From the NCBI GenBank assembly GCA_002435595.1, contig DJBL01000022.1, forward strand, positions 2,322-15,228: a stretch of 12,907 bases of DNA. The letters are read 5' to 3'. A program made the translations under genes and the position numbers. Under the pieces are notes generated by a model, which had not been told where the DNA came from, ran no database searches, and saw only the letters and a program-made list of their open reading frames with translations. The stretch is from Stenotrophomonas maltophilia. Lineage in GTDB: Bacteria; Pseudomonadota; Gammaproteobacteria; Xanthomonadales; Xanthomonadaceae. Shown in pieces: positions 1-7,580 of this stretch. The first letter of the stretch is position 1. The number at the start of each line of letters is the position of its first letter.

Positions 1-2871
1 GCCGGCCGAGATCGACAGCGGAATGCCGCGTGCGGCCAGCGCCAGCACGCCGCCGGTGAGTGCCAGCGGCACGCCGCTGAACACGATCGCCGCATCCTTG
101 ACCGAGCCGAACGCCCAGAACAGCAGCGCGAAGATGATCGCCAGCGTCACCGGCACCACGATCGCCAGGCGCTGGCTGGCCGAGATCAGCTGCTCGAAGC
201 TGCCGCCGTACTCGATCCAGTAGCCGTTGGGTACCTGCACGTCGCGCCCGATGGCCTGCTGCAGGTCGGCCACGAAACTGCCGAGGTCGCGGTCACGCAC
301 GTTGGCCGTGACCACGATGCGGCGCTTGCCGTTTTCGCGGTTGATCTGGTTCGGGCCCTCGCTGTTGCCGAGGGTGGCCAGCTCGCGCAGCGGCACGGTG
401 CGGGCGCTGCCGCTGGTCCAGCTGCCGGCGCGGCTGGACTCGTCGGCATCATCGCCGGCCAGCGCCGCGGCCAGCGACACCGGCAGGTCGGCCAGCGCGG
501 CCGGGTCCTGGCGCAGCGCTTCGGGCAGGCGCACCACGATGTCGAAGCGGCGGTCGCCTTCGAACAGCTGCCCGGCCACCTGCCCGCCCACCGCAGTGGC
601 CACGGTGGACTGCACCTGGCCGGGATTGAGCCCATAGCCGGCCAGCGCGGTGCGGTTGGGGGTGATGGTCAGCAGCGGCAGCCCGCTGGTTTCCTCCACG
701 CGCACGTCAGCCGCGCCCGGCACCGCGCCGGCCACGCTGGCGATGCGCTTGCCCACGCCCAGCAGCGTGTCGAGGTCGTCGCCGAACAGCATCACCGCCA
801 CGTCTGCCCGCACCCCGGAGATCAGCTCGTTGGTGCGCATCTGGATCGGCTGGGTGAACTCGTAGTTGTTGCCCGGCAACTGTTCCACCGCCGCTTCCAG
901 TTCACCCAGCAGTGCCGCCCGTGACTTGCGCGGGTCCGGCCACTGCTTGCGCGGTTTCATCATGATGAAGGTGTCGGCCACCGACGGTGGCATCGGGTCG
1001 GACGCCACTTCCGGCGTGCCGATCTTGGAGAACACCTTGTCGACCTCGGCAAACTGCACCAGCCGTTTTTCGATCTGCAGTTGCATCTGGATCGACTGGG
1101 TCAGGCTGGTGCCGGGGATGCGCATGGCATGCATGGCCACGTCGCCCTCGTCCAGGTTGGGCACGAATTCACTGCCCAGGCGCGTGGCCAGCAGGCCGCA
1201 GCCCACCACCAGCACCAGCGCGCCGGCCACCATCCAGCGCCCGCGCCGCAGCGAGAAGACCAGCAGCGGCGCATAGCGCCGGCGCACCCACGCCATCAGC
1301 CGGTTTTCCTTTTCCTGCACCCGGCCGCCGAGGAACAGCGCAATCGCCGCCGGCACGAAGGTGAGCGCCAGCAGCATCGCACCGGTCAGCGCGAGCACCA
1401 CGGTGATCGCCATCGGATGGAACATTTTTCCTTCCACCCCGGACAGCGCGAAGATCGGCAGGTACACCGCGGTGATGATGCCCAGCCCGAACAGGCTCGG
1501 GCGGATCACCTCGGCGGTGGCGCGGGCGGTTTCGGCGAAGCGCTCGGCGGCGGTCATGTCGCGGCCCAGCGCGTGCTGGCGTTCGCCGAAGCGGCGCAGG
1601 CAGTTCTCGATGATGATCACCGCGCCGTCCACGATCAGGCCGAAGTCCAACGCGCCCAGGCTCATCAGGTTGGCCGACACGCCACCCCGCGCCATGCCGG
1701 TGAGGGTGAACAGCATCGCCAGGGGAATCACCGCGGCGGTGATCAGCGCCGCGCGGAAATTGCCGAGCAGCGCGAACAGCACCACGATCACCAGCAATGC
1801 CCCCTCGATGAGGTTCCTGGCCACGGTGTCGATGGTGCGGTCCACCAGCGCGGTGCGGTCGTAGCTGGCGGTCACGGTGACGCCCTCGGGCAGGCTGGCC
1901 TGTGCCTGCTGCAACCGTGCGGCCGCGGCCTGGGCCACGTCGCGGCTGTTGGCACCGATCAGCATCACCACCGTGCCCATCACCACTTCGTGGCCGTTCT
2001 GGGTGGCCGCGCCGCTGCGCAGCTCCGGGCCGTCCTGCACCTGCGCCACGTCGTGCACGTGGATCGGCACGCCTTCGCGCCGGGCCAGCACGATGTTGCC
2101 GATCTCCTCCAGGTTGGCCACCTGGCCGGGGATGCGCACCAGGAACTGCTGGCCGTTGCGCTCGATGTAACCGGCGCCCACGTTCTGGTTGTTGGCCTCC
2201 ACCGCCTGCGCCACGTCCTCCAGGGTAAAGCCCAATGCGCGCAGCCGCGCCGGGTCCGGGGTGATGTGCACCTGGCGCTGGAAACCGCCGATGGTGTTGA
2301 CCTCGGTGACGCCGGGCACGTTGCGCAGCTGCGGGCGGATCACCCAGTCCTGCAGGGTGCGCAGGTCGGTGGCGGTGTAGGCGCTGCCATCGGGTTTGCG
2401 CGCCTTGGGATCGGCGTCGATGGTGTACATGAAAATCTCACCGAGGCCGGTGGAGATCGGGCCGAGCTGCGGGTCCAGGCCGTCGGGAATCTGTGACTTG
2501 ACCTGCTGCAGGCGCTCGGCCACCTGCTGGCGCGCGAAGTAGATGTCGGTGCCGTCCTCGAACACCACGGTGACCTGCGATAACCCGTAGCGCGACAGCG
2601 AGCGTGCCTGCTCCATGCGCGGCAGGCCGGCCATCACCGTTTCCACCGGGTAGGTGATGCGCTGTTCGGTCTCCAGCGGCGAGTAACCGGGGGCCGCCGT
2701 GTTGATCTGCACCTGGACGTTGGTGATGTCCGGGGTGGCGTCGATGGGCAGCTTGGTGAAGCTCCAGATGCCCACCGCGATGAGTACCGCAGTGAGGCTC
2801 ATCATCAGCCAGCGGTGCGCGATTGAGGCCCCGATGATGCGTTCAAGCAGGCCGCCGCGCTCAGTGTTCAT
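1..2871 (-). CDS. czcA: CzcA-type heavy-metal efflux RND pump, C-terminus off the window
   Basis: Inner-membrane proton-driven pump of a CBA metal-efflux complex. The frame is open for 957 codons from the ATG at 2871 to the window edge. Family members have about 1040-1060 residues, so roughly 90 residues (the last membrane helices) are missing. Visible parts: TM1 near residues 15-33, a first periplasmic porter region, TM2 from about 355, TM4 with the motif DFGLIVDGAVIIIEN starting at D409, a second porter region, and TM8-TM9 at about 902-947. D409 and D415 match the paired acidic proton-relay residues of CzcA. This DFG..VDGA form is typical of divalent-cation (Zn/Co/Cd) pumps, whereas CusA has a single-Asp variant. 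The start overlaps the czcB stop by 11 bases, with GGAGG (2878-2882) six bases upstream. The family is certain; the exact metal is inferred. Confidence 0.95.
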   Translation of the reverse strand, partial: MNTERGGLLERIIGASIAHRWLMMSLTAVLIAVGIWSFTKLPIDATPDITNVQVQINTAAPGYSPLETEQRITYPVETVMAGLPRMEQARSLSRYGLSQVTVVFEDGTDIYFARQQVAERLQQVKSQIPDGLDPQLGPISTGLGEIFMYTIDADPKARKPDGSAYTATDLRTLQDWVIRPQLRNVPGVTEVNTIGGFQRQVHITPDPARLRALGFTLEDVAQAVEANNQNVGAGYIERNGQQFLVRIPGQVANLEEIGNIVLARREGVPIHVHDVAQVQDGPELRSGAATQNGHEVVMGTVVMLIGANSRDVAQAAAARLQQAQASLPEGVTVTASYDRTALVDRTIDTVARNLIEGALLVIVVLFALLGNFRAALITAAVIPLAMLFTLTGMARGGVSANLMSLGALDFGLIVDGAVIIIENCLRRFGERQHALGRDMTAAERFAETARATAEVIRPSLFGLGIITAVYLPIFALSGVEGKMFHPMAITVVLALTGAMLLALTFVPAAIALFLGGRVQEKENRLMAWVRRRYAPLLVFSLRRGRWMVAGALVLVVGCGLLATRLGSEFVPNLDEGDVAMHAMRIPGTSLTQSIQMQLQIEKRLVQFAEVDKVFSKIGTPEVASDPMPPSVADTFIMMKPRKQWPDPRKSRAALLGELEAAVEQLPGNNYEFTQPIQMRTNELISGVRADVAVMLFGDDLDTLLGVGKRIASVAGAVPGAADVRVEETSGLPLLTITPNRTALAGYGLNPGQVQSTVATAVGGQVAGQLFEGDRRFDIVVRLPEALRQDPAALADLPVSLAAALAGDDADESSRAGSWTSGSARTVPLRELATLGNSEGPNQINRENGKRRIVVTANVRDRDLGSFVADLQQAIGRDVQVPNGYWIEYGGSFEQLISASQRLAIVVPVTLAIIFALLFWAFGSVKDAAIVFSGVPLALTGGVLALAARGIPLSISAG

Positions 2872-3838
2872 GCGCGGCCTCCGCCTTGCCGATATCGGCC
2901 TTGACCACGTAGCTCTGCTCGACCACCACCTCCTCGCCCGTGGCCAGCCCGCCCACCACCTCGACCTTGCCGGCGTCGCGCGCGCCCAGGGTGACCGCGC
3001 GCGCGGTGTAGGTGTCGCCGCTGCGCACGAACACCACGTCCTTGCCATCCATGCTCTGCAGCGCGCTCAGGGGCACCACCTGCGCGGCCGGCTGGGTGGC
3101 CACCACGATGCGCGCCTTCACCGCCGCACCGGGCCGCCACAGGCCATCGTCATTGCGCAGCGTGGCGCGGGCCACGGTGCTCTGGCTGGCGGTGGCGGTA
3201 CCGGGCAGCACGCGTTCGAGCGTGGTGGCCTGGCTGACCCCGTCGGTCATGCGCGATACCGTCACCGGCACGCCGGCGGTGATGTGCTGGGTGTCGCTGC
3301 CGAAGATATGCAGGTCCACCCACAGCGTGGACAGGTCGCCGATCTCGAACAGCGGCGTGCCCTCGCCCGCCACGCCGCCGACCTGGGCCTGGCGCGCCAG
3401 GACCACGCCGCTGATCGGCGCGCTGACGGTGTAGGTGGTCAGGCTGAGGTTGCTCTCGATGCTGGCCAGCACCTGGCCGGCGGCGACGCGGTCGCCGACG
3501 TTGGCGCGCAGCGAGCGGATCGGCCCGGGGAAGCGCGCCATCACCTGCGCCACGCGACCATCGACGGGGGTCAGCAGGCCCTGCACGTCGTGCTCGTCGG
3601 CGATGGTGCCGGCCGCGACCGCGGCAACGCGGATGCCGGCCTGTGCGGCCATCGCCGCGGTGATCGTGGTGGTCTCCGGTGCGTTCTCGTCGTGCGCTTC
3701 CTCGTCGCTGTGGCCGGCCTCGCCGTGGCCCGGGTCGGCCGCGGCCGGGGTGCCGGTTTCCTTTGCGCAGCCGACCAGGGCCAGCAGGGCGAGCAGCAGG
3801 GCGCCGGTGAACGCGGTGCGGGGGAAGAAAATAGTCAT
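2861..3838 (-). CDS. czcB: CzcB-type periplasmic adaptor (membrane fusion) lipoprotein
   Basis: A 325-residue adaptor linking the RND pump to the outer-membrane channel. The N-terminus is a lipoprotein signal with lipobox LVGC (C24). Next comes a His/Asp/Glu-rich stretch (H38, H43, H49, many acids) that could bind metal. The biotinyl-lipoyl/hairpin region follows, with FPGPIRSLRANVGDRV and later APISGVVLARQ marking the two half-motifs, then the beta-barrel part (VDLHIFGSDTQ) and a C-terminal membrane-proximal domain ending in AHEH. The frame stays open upstream to 4003. I chose the ATG at 3838 because it begins the signal peptide and has GGAGGA six bases before it. It shares one base with the czcC stop (TGATG), so translation is probably coupled. 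No coiled-coil hairpin is obvious, as in many heavy-metal adaptors. Confidence 0.93.
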   Translation of the reverse strand: MTIFFPRTAFTGALLLALLALVGCAKETGTPAAADPGHGEAGHSDEEAHDENAPETTTITAAMAAQAGIRVAAVAAGTIADEHDVQGLLTPVDGRVAQVMARFPGPIRSLRANVGDRVAAGQVLASIESNLSLTTYTVSAPISGVVLARQAQVGGVAGEGTPLFEIGDLSTLWVDLHIFGSDTQHITAGVPVTVSRMTDGVSQATTLERVLPGTATASQSTVARATLRNDDGLWRPGAAVKARIVVATQPAAQVVPLSALQSMDGKDVVFVRSGDTYTARAVTLGARDAGKVEVVGGLATGEEVVVEQSYVVKADIGKAEAAHEH

Positions 3839-5130
3839 CAGCGGTCCTCCGTGGACACGGCGGCAGGGACGGGGGCGTCGCCGGTGGCGAGCATGCTCTG
3901 GCCGGTGAGACGCTGGATTTCGATCAGCGCGGTCTGCGCGGCGATGGCCGCGGCGAGCTGGCGTTGGCGGGCTTCGATGCGCATGGCCTGCAGCTGCGCC
4001 CATTCCATGTAGCTGATCGCACCGGCGCGCCAGGCCTTCTCGGCGGCGTTCTCGGCCCGCTTGAGGTGCGGCAGCACGTCGGCGGACATGCGCGTGACCT
4101 CCAGCCGCGAGGTCAGGTAGCGGCCATGTGCCTCGGCCAGAGTGGCGTAGAGCTGCAGCGCGCGCGCGTCGCGCTCGACCCCGTTGAGCGCCAGTTCGGC
4201 CTCGGCGGCGCGGATCTCCGGCGCGGCGCGGGCCGCGCTGCCCAGCGGCAGGCTGACGCCGGCCACGAAGGAGGTGTCGCCCCTGTCGCGGCTGTTGCGC
4301 ACGCCCACCTGCCAGCCGGGATCCGGCCGGGCCGCGCTGCGGGCCAGCTGCACCTGCGCCTCGCGGATGCGCCGCTCACCGGCCAGCAGCGCCAGCTCCG
4401 GGGTGCGCTGCAGGTGATCGGCCAGCACCGCGAAGTCCTGCAGTGCGGGCAACTGCATCGGGTCGCCGGTGACGACCTCGAAGCCGGGCTCGCGCTGCCG
4501 CCACAACGCCGACAGCGCCGCGCGCGCGGACTGATCGGCCTGGATGGCGCGGTCGCGGTCCAGCTCGGCCTGGGCCAGCAGGGCCTGGGCGGTCAGCAGC
4601 ACCGATTCGGGTGACGCACCGGCCTGCAGGCGCAGGCGCGCGGCGGCCACCGCGCGCTTGCGCTGCTCGATGTCGGTAAGGGCGATGGCCCGCTGCTGGC
4701 GGGCTTCGGTGATGGCCAGGTAGCGGCGCGCCACCTCGGCCATCAGGTCGAGCCGGGCGGTCTCGCGCTGGGGAGCCAAGGTGTCCAGGTTGGCCTGGGC
4801 CACGGCGCGCCGGGCATCGAGCTTGCCGCCGCGCTCGAGCACGCCGGCCAGGGTGACGGTGAGCTCGGCGCTGCGCAGGCCGCGCGCATCGCCGCTGCCC
4901 AGGGCATTCTCAAGGTCCACGCCCACGCTCAGCGGCGGGCGCAGCCCGGCCGCGTCACGGCGCGCTTCCCAGATCGGGCGCTGGGCCTCGGCCAGGCGCA
5001 GGTCGGGGTGGTACCGGGCGACGCGCGCAATGGCGTCGTCGAGGGTCAACGGGTCAGGCGCAACCGTGCCCTGCGCATACACGCACGGCACGAACGCGAC
5101 GACAGCCAAGGCTGCCAGGCGCATCCACAT
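3838..5130 (-). CDS. czcC: CzcC-type outer-membrane efflux channel (TolC superfamily)
   Basis: A 430-residue outer-membrane factor for the metal pump. It has an N-terminal signal peptide with likely cleavage after VYA (residues 17-19). Two repeats of the outer-membrane efflux protein domain follow, at about residues 27-215 and 230-410. They are rich in Ala, Leu, Arg and Gln heptads typical of the alpha-barrel. PLTLDDAIARVARYHPDL is the usual opening of the first repeat, and VGVSLPLGSAARAAPEIRAAEAEL is typical of the second. The ATG at 5130 is preferred over an in-frame ATG at 5124 because GGAGA lies six bases upstream of the former. It follows the CzcI-like gene after 56 bases and overlaps czcB by one base. 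The substrate is inferred from its CzcA and CzcB partners. Confidence 0.92.
   Translation of the reverse strand: MWMRLAALAVVAFVPCVYAQGTVAPDPLTLDDAIARVARYHPDLRLAEAQRPIWEARRDAAGLRPPLSVGVDLENALGSGDARGLRSAELTVTLAGVLERGGKLDARRAVAQANLDTLAPQRETARLDLMAEVARRYLAITEARQQRAIALTDIEQRKRAVAAARLRLQAGASPESVLLTAQALLAQAELDRDRAIQADQSARAALSALWRQREPGFEVVTGDPMQLPALQDFAVLADHLQRTPELALLAGERRIREAQVQLARSAARPDPGWQVGVRNSRDRGDTSFVAGVSLPLGSAARAAPEIRAAEAELALNGVERDARALQLYATLAEAHGRYLTSRLEVTRMSADVLPHLKRAENAAEKAWRAGAISYMEWAQLQAMRIEARQRQLAAAIAAQTALIEIQRLTGQSMLATGDAPVPAAVSTEDR
3845..3850 (-). promoter_or_regulatory. Ribosome binding site of czcB, inside czcC
   Basis: GGAGGA on the minus strand lies within the last codons of czcC, six bases before the ATG at 3838. 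It fixes the czcB start and rules out the in-frame upstream extension to 4003. Confidence 0.8.
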
Positions 5131-5136
5131 GGGGAA

Positions 5137-5141
5137 TCTCC
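5137..5141 (-). promoter_or_regulatory. Ribosome binding site of czcC
   Basis: GGAGA on the minus strand ends six bases before the ATG at 5130. An alternative ATG two codons later would be 12 bases away. This supports the longer N-terminus. Confidence 0.7.
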
Positions 5142-5169
5142 AGATAACGGTTCAGATGGACAACGGCGG

Positions 5170-5183
5170 CACGCGGCCGCGTG
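5170..5183. repeat. 14-bp perfect palindrome between czcI-like gene and czcC
   Basis: CACGCGGCCGCGTG is its own reverse complement. It begins four bases after the stop of the CzcI-like gene, in the 56-base gap before czcC. It could be a DNA-binding site, a short hairpin that tunes expression between the two genes, or chance in GC-rich DNA. Confidence 0.5.
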
Positions 5184-5186
5184 GCA

Positions 5187-5555
5187 TCAGGACGCTATCG
5201 GGGGGCGCAGCAGACTCTCCGGCGGCTGGGTACGCAGTTGCGCCACCAGCCCAACCGGCACGCTGTGCGCGGGCGCTGCGGGCAGGATCCACGGCAGTGA
5301 GGCCATCGGCAGCACGCCGCCGTGGCCATGGCAGTGGCCGCAGTGGACCAGCGCGTGCAGCAGGTCGCCGTCGGCCGGATCGGCGGCAGCATCGCCCGGC
5401 AGCGCGGTGTCGGCCGGGGCCGCGTCGCTGTGCAGGCTGATATGGATGTCGGCCAGTGCCGACGCCGTGGCCGTGCCGAACACGCCCAGGCCCACCGCCA
5501 CCAGCATCAGCAGGCGCAGCAACAGGGACGGGCGTGGACGGGCATGACGGAACAT
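5187..5555 (-). CDS. Small exported His/Cys-rich protein, CzcI-like
   Basis: A 122-residue protein of uncertain function. The N-terminus is a signal peptide or membrane anchor (basic MFRHARPRP, then a hydrophobic stretch, with ATASALA before residue 36). The mature part is acidic and then carries a dense metal-ligand cluster at residues 67-78: H67, H71, C72, H74, C75, H76, H78. The C-terminus is Pro-rich (PPESLLRPPIAS). Size, ligand cluster and position directly upstream of czcCBA match the CzcI / DUF2946-like small periplasmic proteins of czc operons, which are thought to affect regulation or metal sensing. The frame stays open to a GTG at 5639, but that lies in the loop of a hairpin. The ATG at 5555 fits the signal peptide, although no clear Shine-Dalgarno precedes it. 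The family call rests on context and composition. Confidence 0.65.
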   Translation of the reverse strand: MFRHARPRPSLLLRLLMLVAVGLGVFGTATASALADIHISLHSDAAPADTALPGDAAADPADGDLLHALVHCGHCHGHGGVLPMASLPWILPAAPAHSVPVGLVAQLRTQPPESLLRPPIAS

Positions 5556-5609
5556 GGCGGCAGGGTAGCGGGCCGCTTGCCCGTTACACAATCGCAGCGC
5601 GGCGCGATG

Positions 5610-5622
5610 GTTCACGTTGAAC
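5610..5622. repeat. Short inverted repeat upstream of the czc operon
   Basis: GTTCA-CGT-TGAAC is a 5-bp inverted repeat with a three-base centre, about 55 bases upstream of the CzcI-like start. It overlaps one arm of the neighbouring terminator hairpin by three bases. It could be an operator for the operon; this is speculative. I see no convincing -35/-10 pair in 5556-5619. Confidence 0.3.
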
Positions 5623-5652
5623 GGGATCGGCCGGGGCACGGCCGATCCCGTT
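5620..5652 (-). terminator. Hairpin terminator after the DUF885 gene
   Basis: A perfect 13-bp inverted repeat (5620-5632 with 5640-5652, arm AACGGGATCGGCC) has a seven-base loop. It begins four bases after the DUF885 stop. There is no T-run on either side, so it may terminate weakly, need a factor, or act as an mRNA 3' end stabiliser. It separates the DUF885 gene from the czc operon. Confidence 0.65.
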
Positions 5653-5656
5653 GCGC

Positions 5657-7441
5657 TCAGCCCGCGGCCTTGCGCTGGGCGATGTAGGCCTGGATCTGCT
5701 GCTCCAGCACCGGCAGCGGCACCGAGCCCTGCTTGAGCACGGCATCGTGGAAGCCCTTCACGTCAAAGCGCGGGCCCAGTTCCTGTTCGGCCTGGGTGCG
5801 CAGGCGCACGATCGCGATCTCGCCGAGCTTGTAGCTCAGCGCCTGGCCCGGCCAGGAAATGTAGCGGTCCACCTCGGTGGTGACTTCGTGTTCGCTCAGC
5901 GCGGTGTGGTCGCGCAGGTAGGCGATGGCCTGGGCGCGGGTCCAGCCCTTGTGGTGCACGCCGGTATCGATCACCAGGCGCGCGGCGCGCCACATCTCGT
6001 AGGTGAGGCGGCCGAAGTCCTCGTAGGGGGTCTCGTAGATGCCCATCTCCACGCCCAGCTTTTCGCAGTACAGGCCCCAGCCCTCGCCGTAGGCGGAGAT
6101 GTAGGCGTTGCGGCGGAACTCGGGCTGCTCGCCCTGCTCGGCCGCCAGCGCACCCTGCAGCGCATGGCCGGGGTCGGACTCGTGCAGGGTCAGCGCCGGC
6201 AGGTTGTACAGCGGGCGCGCAGGCAGGTTGTAGGTATTGAGCCAGTAAGTGCCCATGCCGCCGCGGCCGGCGGTCCAGAACGGAGCGATGTCCGGCGGCA
6301 CCGGCACGATGGTGAAGCGTGCCCGCGGCAGGGTCATGTACTTGCCGATCACCCCGTCCACGCGCTTGGAGATCCACGCGGCGCGGTGCAGCAGTTCGTC
6401 GGGAGTCTTGGCGTAGAACTGCGGGTCGGTGCGCAGGAAGGTCAGGAACTGCGCGAAGCTGCCCTTGAATTCGACCTGCTTGATGATGCCGTTCATTTCC
6501 TCCTGGATGCGCGCTACTTCCTTCAGTCCGATCTCGTGGATCTGCTGCGGGGTGAGGTCCAGGGTGGTGTACTGGTGGATCTGCTGCCTGTAGTACGACT
6601 TGCCGTCGGGCATGGCTTCGGCAGCCAGGGTGGTACGGGCCTGCGGAACGTACTCGTCGACGAAGAACGTGCGCAGCCTGGCGAAGGCCGGCACCACGCT
6701 GGCGCTGATGGCCTGGCGGGCCTGGGCCTGCAACCGTGCCTGCTCGGCGGCGGGGATGCTGGCCGGTAGCTTCTTGAACGGGGCGTACAGCGGCGATTGG
6801 GTGGGGTCCTTCAGTTCGGACACCGTGGCGATGGAAACCTCGCGTCCGTCGAGCACCGCGCGCGGCACGCTGAAACCGCGCTTGAGGCCGGCGCGCATGT
6901 TCTCGGTCTGCTGGTCGAAGTAGCGCGGCACATCGTTGAGCCGCGCGATGTAGTTGCTGAAGTCCTGGGCGGTCTTCATCTCGCGGCGGGCCATGAACGA
7001 CAGGCTCGACCAGAACGAGGAATCGGCATTGAACGGCATTTCATAGCCGCGCAGGCGCACCTCGGCCGCCAGGTTGAAGACCTGGTCGCGGTAGATGGCG
7101 TAGTTGATCTGGTTGTCGGCCGAGAGCGCCTTGGGATCGATCCGGTCCAGCTGCACCAGGACCTCGTCCCAGACCTTCAACCGGGCCTGCTGGGCAGCGG
7201 CGCCGACGTCGGGCATGCGGGTCGCGTTGGCCGGGCCGTCGTCATCCTCGCTGGCCGCACCGCCGCCGTCCTGGCGCCACTTCCACTCCTTCTCGTAGAT
7301 CGCGCGGAACTGCGCATCGGCGGGGCCTTCGGCGACCCGGTCGGACGCGGCAGCGGCCGGGCTGGCGGGAGGAGCGGCCAGGGCAGCGCCGGCGGGCAGG
7401 GCCAGGGCGAGCAGCAACGCGGAGGCGAGCGGTGATTTCAC
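5657..7441 (-). CDS. Exported DUF885 family protein, putative zinc metallopeptidase
   Basis: A 594-residue protein with a clear Sec signal peptide (MKSPLASALLLALALPAGAALA). The body matches the DUF885 family along its length, including YTTLDLTPQQIHEIGLKEV, the HESDPGHALQ motif (H420, E421, H426), and a second Glu in YGEGWGLY (E453) followed by EKLG. HExxPGH plus a downstream Glu resembles a gluzincin zinc site, so a periplasmic peptidase is likely by inference; no substrate can be read from the sequence. The start is GTG at 7441, supported by the signal peptide. The ribosome site is weak, and an imperfect inverted repeat sits immediately upstream. The length is normal for the family and the gene is intact. 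It probably forms a single-gene unit, bounded by the SMAG array and the hairpin at 5620-5652. Confidence 0.9.
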   Translation of the reverse strand: MKSPLASALLLALALPAGAALAAPPASPAAAASDRVAEGPADAQFRAIYEKEWKWRQDGGGAASEDDDGPANATRMPDVGAAAQQARLKVWDEVLVQLDRIDPKALSADNQINYAIYRDQVFNLAAEVRLRGYEMPFNADSSFWSSLSFMARREMKTAQDFSNYIARLNDVPRYFDQQTENMRAGLKRGFSVPRAVLDGREVSIATVSELKDPTQSPLYAPFKKLPASIPAAEQARLQAQARQAISASVVPAFARLRTFFVDEYVPQARTTLAAEAMPDGKSYYRQQIHQYTTLDLTPQQIHEIGLKEVARIQEEMNGIIKQVEFKGSFAQFLTFLRTDPQFYAKTPDELLHRAAWISKRVDGVIGKYMTLPRARFTIVPVPPDIAPFWTAGRGGMGTYWLNTYNLPARPLYNLPALTLHESDPGHALQGALAAEQGEQPEFRRNAYISAYGEGWGLYCEKLGVEMGIYETPYEDFGRLTYEMWRAARLVIDTGVHHKGWTRAQAIAYLRDHTALSEHEVTTEVDRYISWPGQALSYKLGEIAIVRLRTQAEQELGPRFDVKGFHDAVLKQGSVPLPVLEQQIQAYIAQRKAAG

Positions 7442-7476
7442 GATCAGGGGTTCCCAGGGGACGGCAAACCCCGATC
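7442..7476 (-). promoter_or_regulatory. Imperfect hairpin in the DUF885 leader
   Basis: On the minus strand GATCGGGGTT (7476-7467) can pair with AACCCCTGATC (7452-7442), leaving one bulged T. The second arm ends next to the GTG start. It could partly hide the ribosome site, or it could be incidental. No known riboswitch class is recognised. Confidence 0.3.
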
Positions 7477-7580
7477 ATGTCACCAAGCCAGCGCCTGGAC
7501 ATGGATCAAAGGTCCTGCCTGCGCCGCGGCCAGGACCGGGGGACCGGCCGCAGGTCGGAACCCCAGCGCCGCAGGCGCGC

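Noticed and set aside
1081..2496. Long plus-strand open frame (471 codons)
   Set aside because: It is antisense to the highly recognisable czcA, and its predicted protein is low-complexity, rich in His, Gln, Arg and Ala. It is a shadow of GC-rich codon use.
3839..4003. Longer N-terminus for CzcB starting at 4003
   Set aside because: It runs antisense-free but out of frame through czcC, lacks protein-like composition and would bury the lipoprotein signal; GGAGGA supports 3838.
2699..4012. Long plus-strand open frame (437 codons)
   Set aside because: It lies antisense across czcA, czcB and czcC, has biased composition and no family resemblance.
5610..5622. parS-like site (GTTCACGTTGAAC)
   Set aside because: It has an extra central base and lacks the TTTCACGTGAAA or TTCCACGTGGAA core, and it sits about 5.5 kb from parB. 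Other CACGTG hexamers (near 2052, 8072 and 10496) also lack the flanking arms, so no parS is called.
5556..5639. Longer N-terminus for the CzcI-like protein, starting at GTG 5639
   Set aside because: The codon falls in the loop of the DUF885 terminator hairpin, and the extension would bury the signal peptide.
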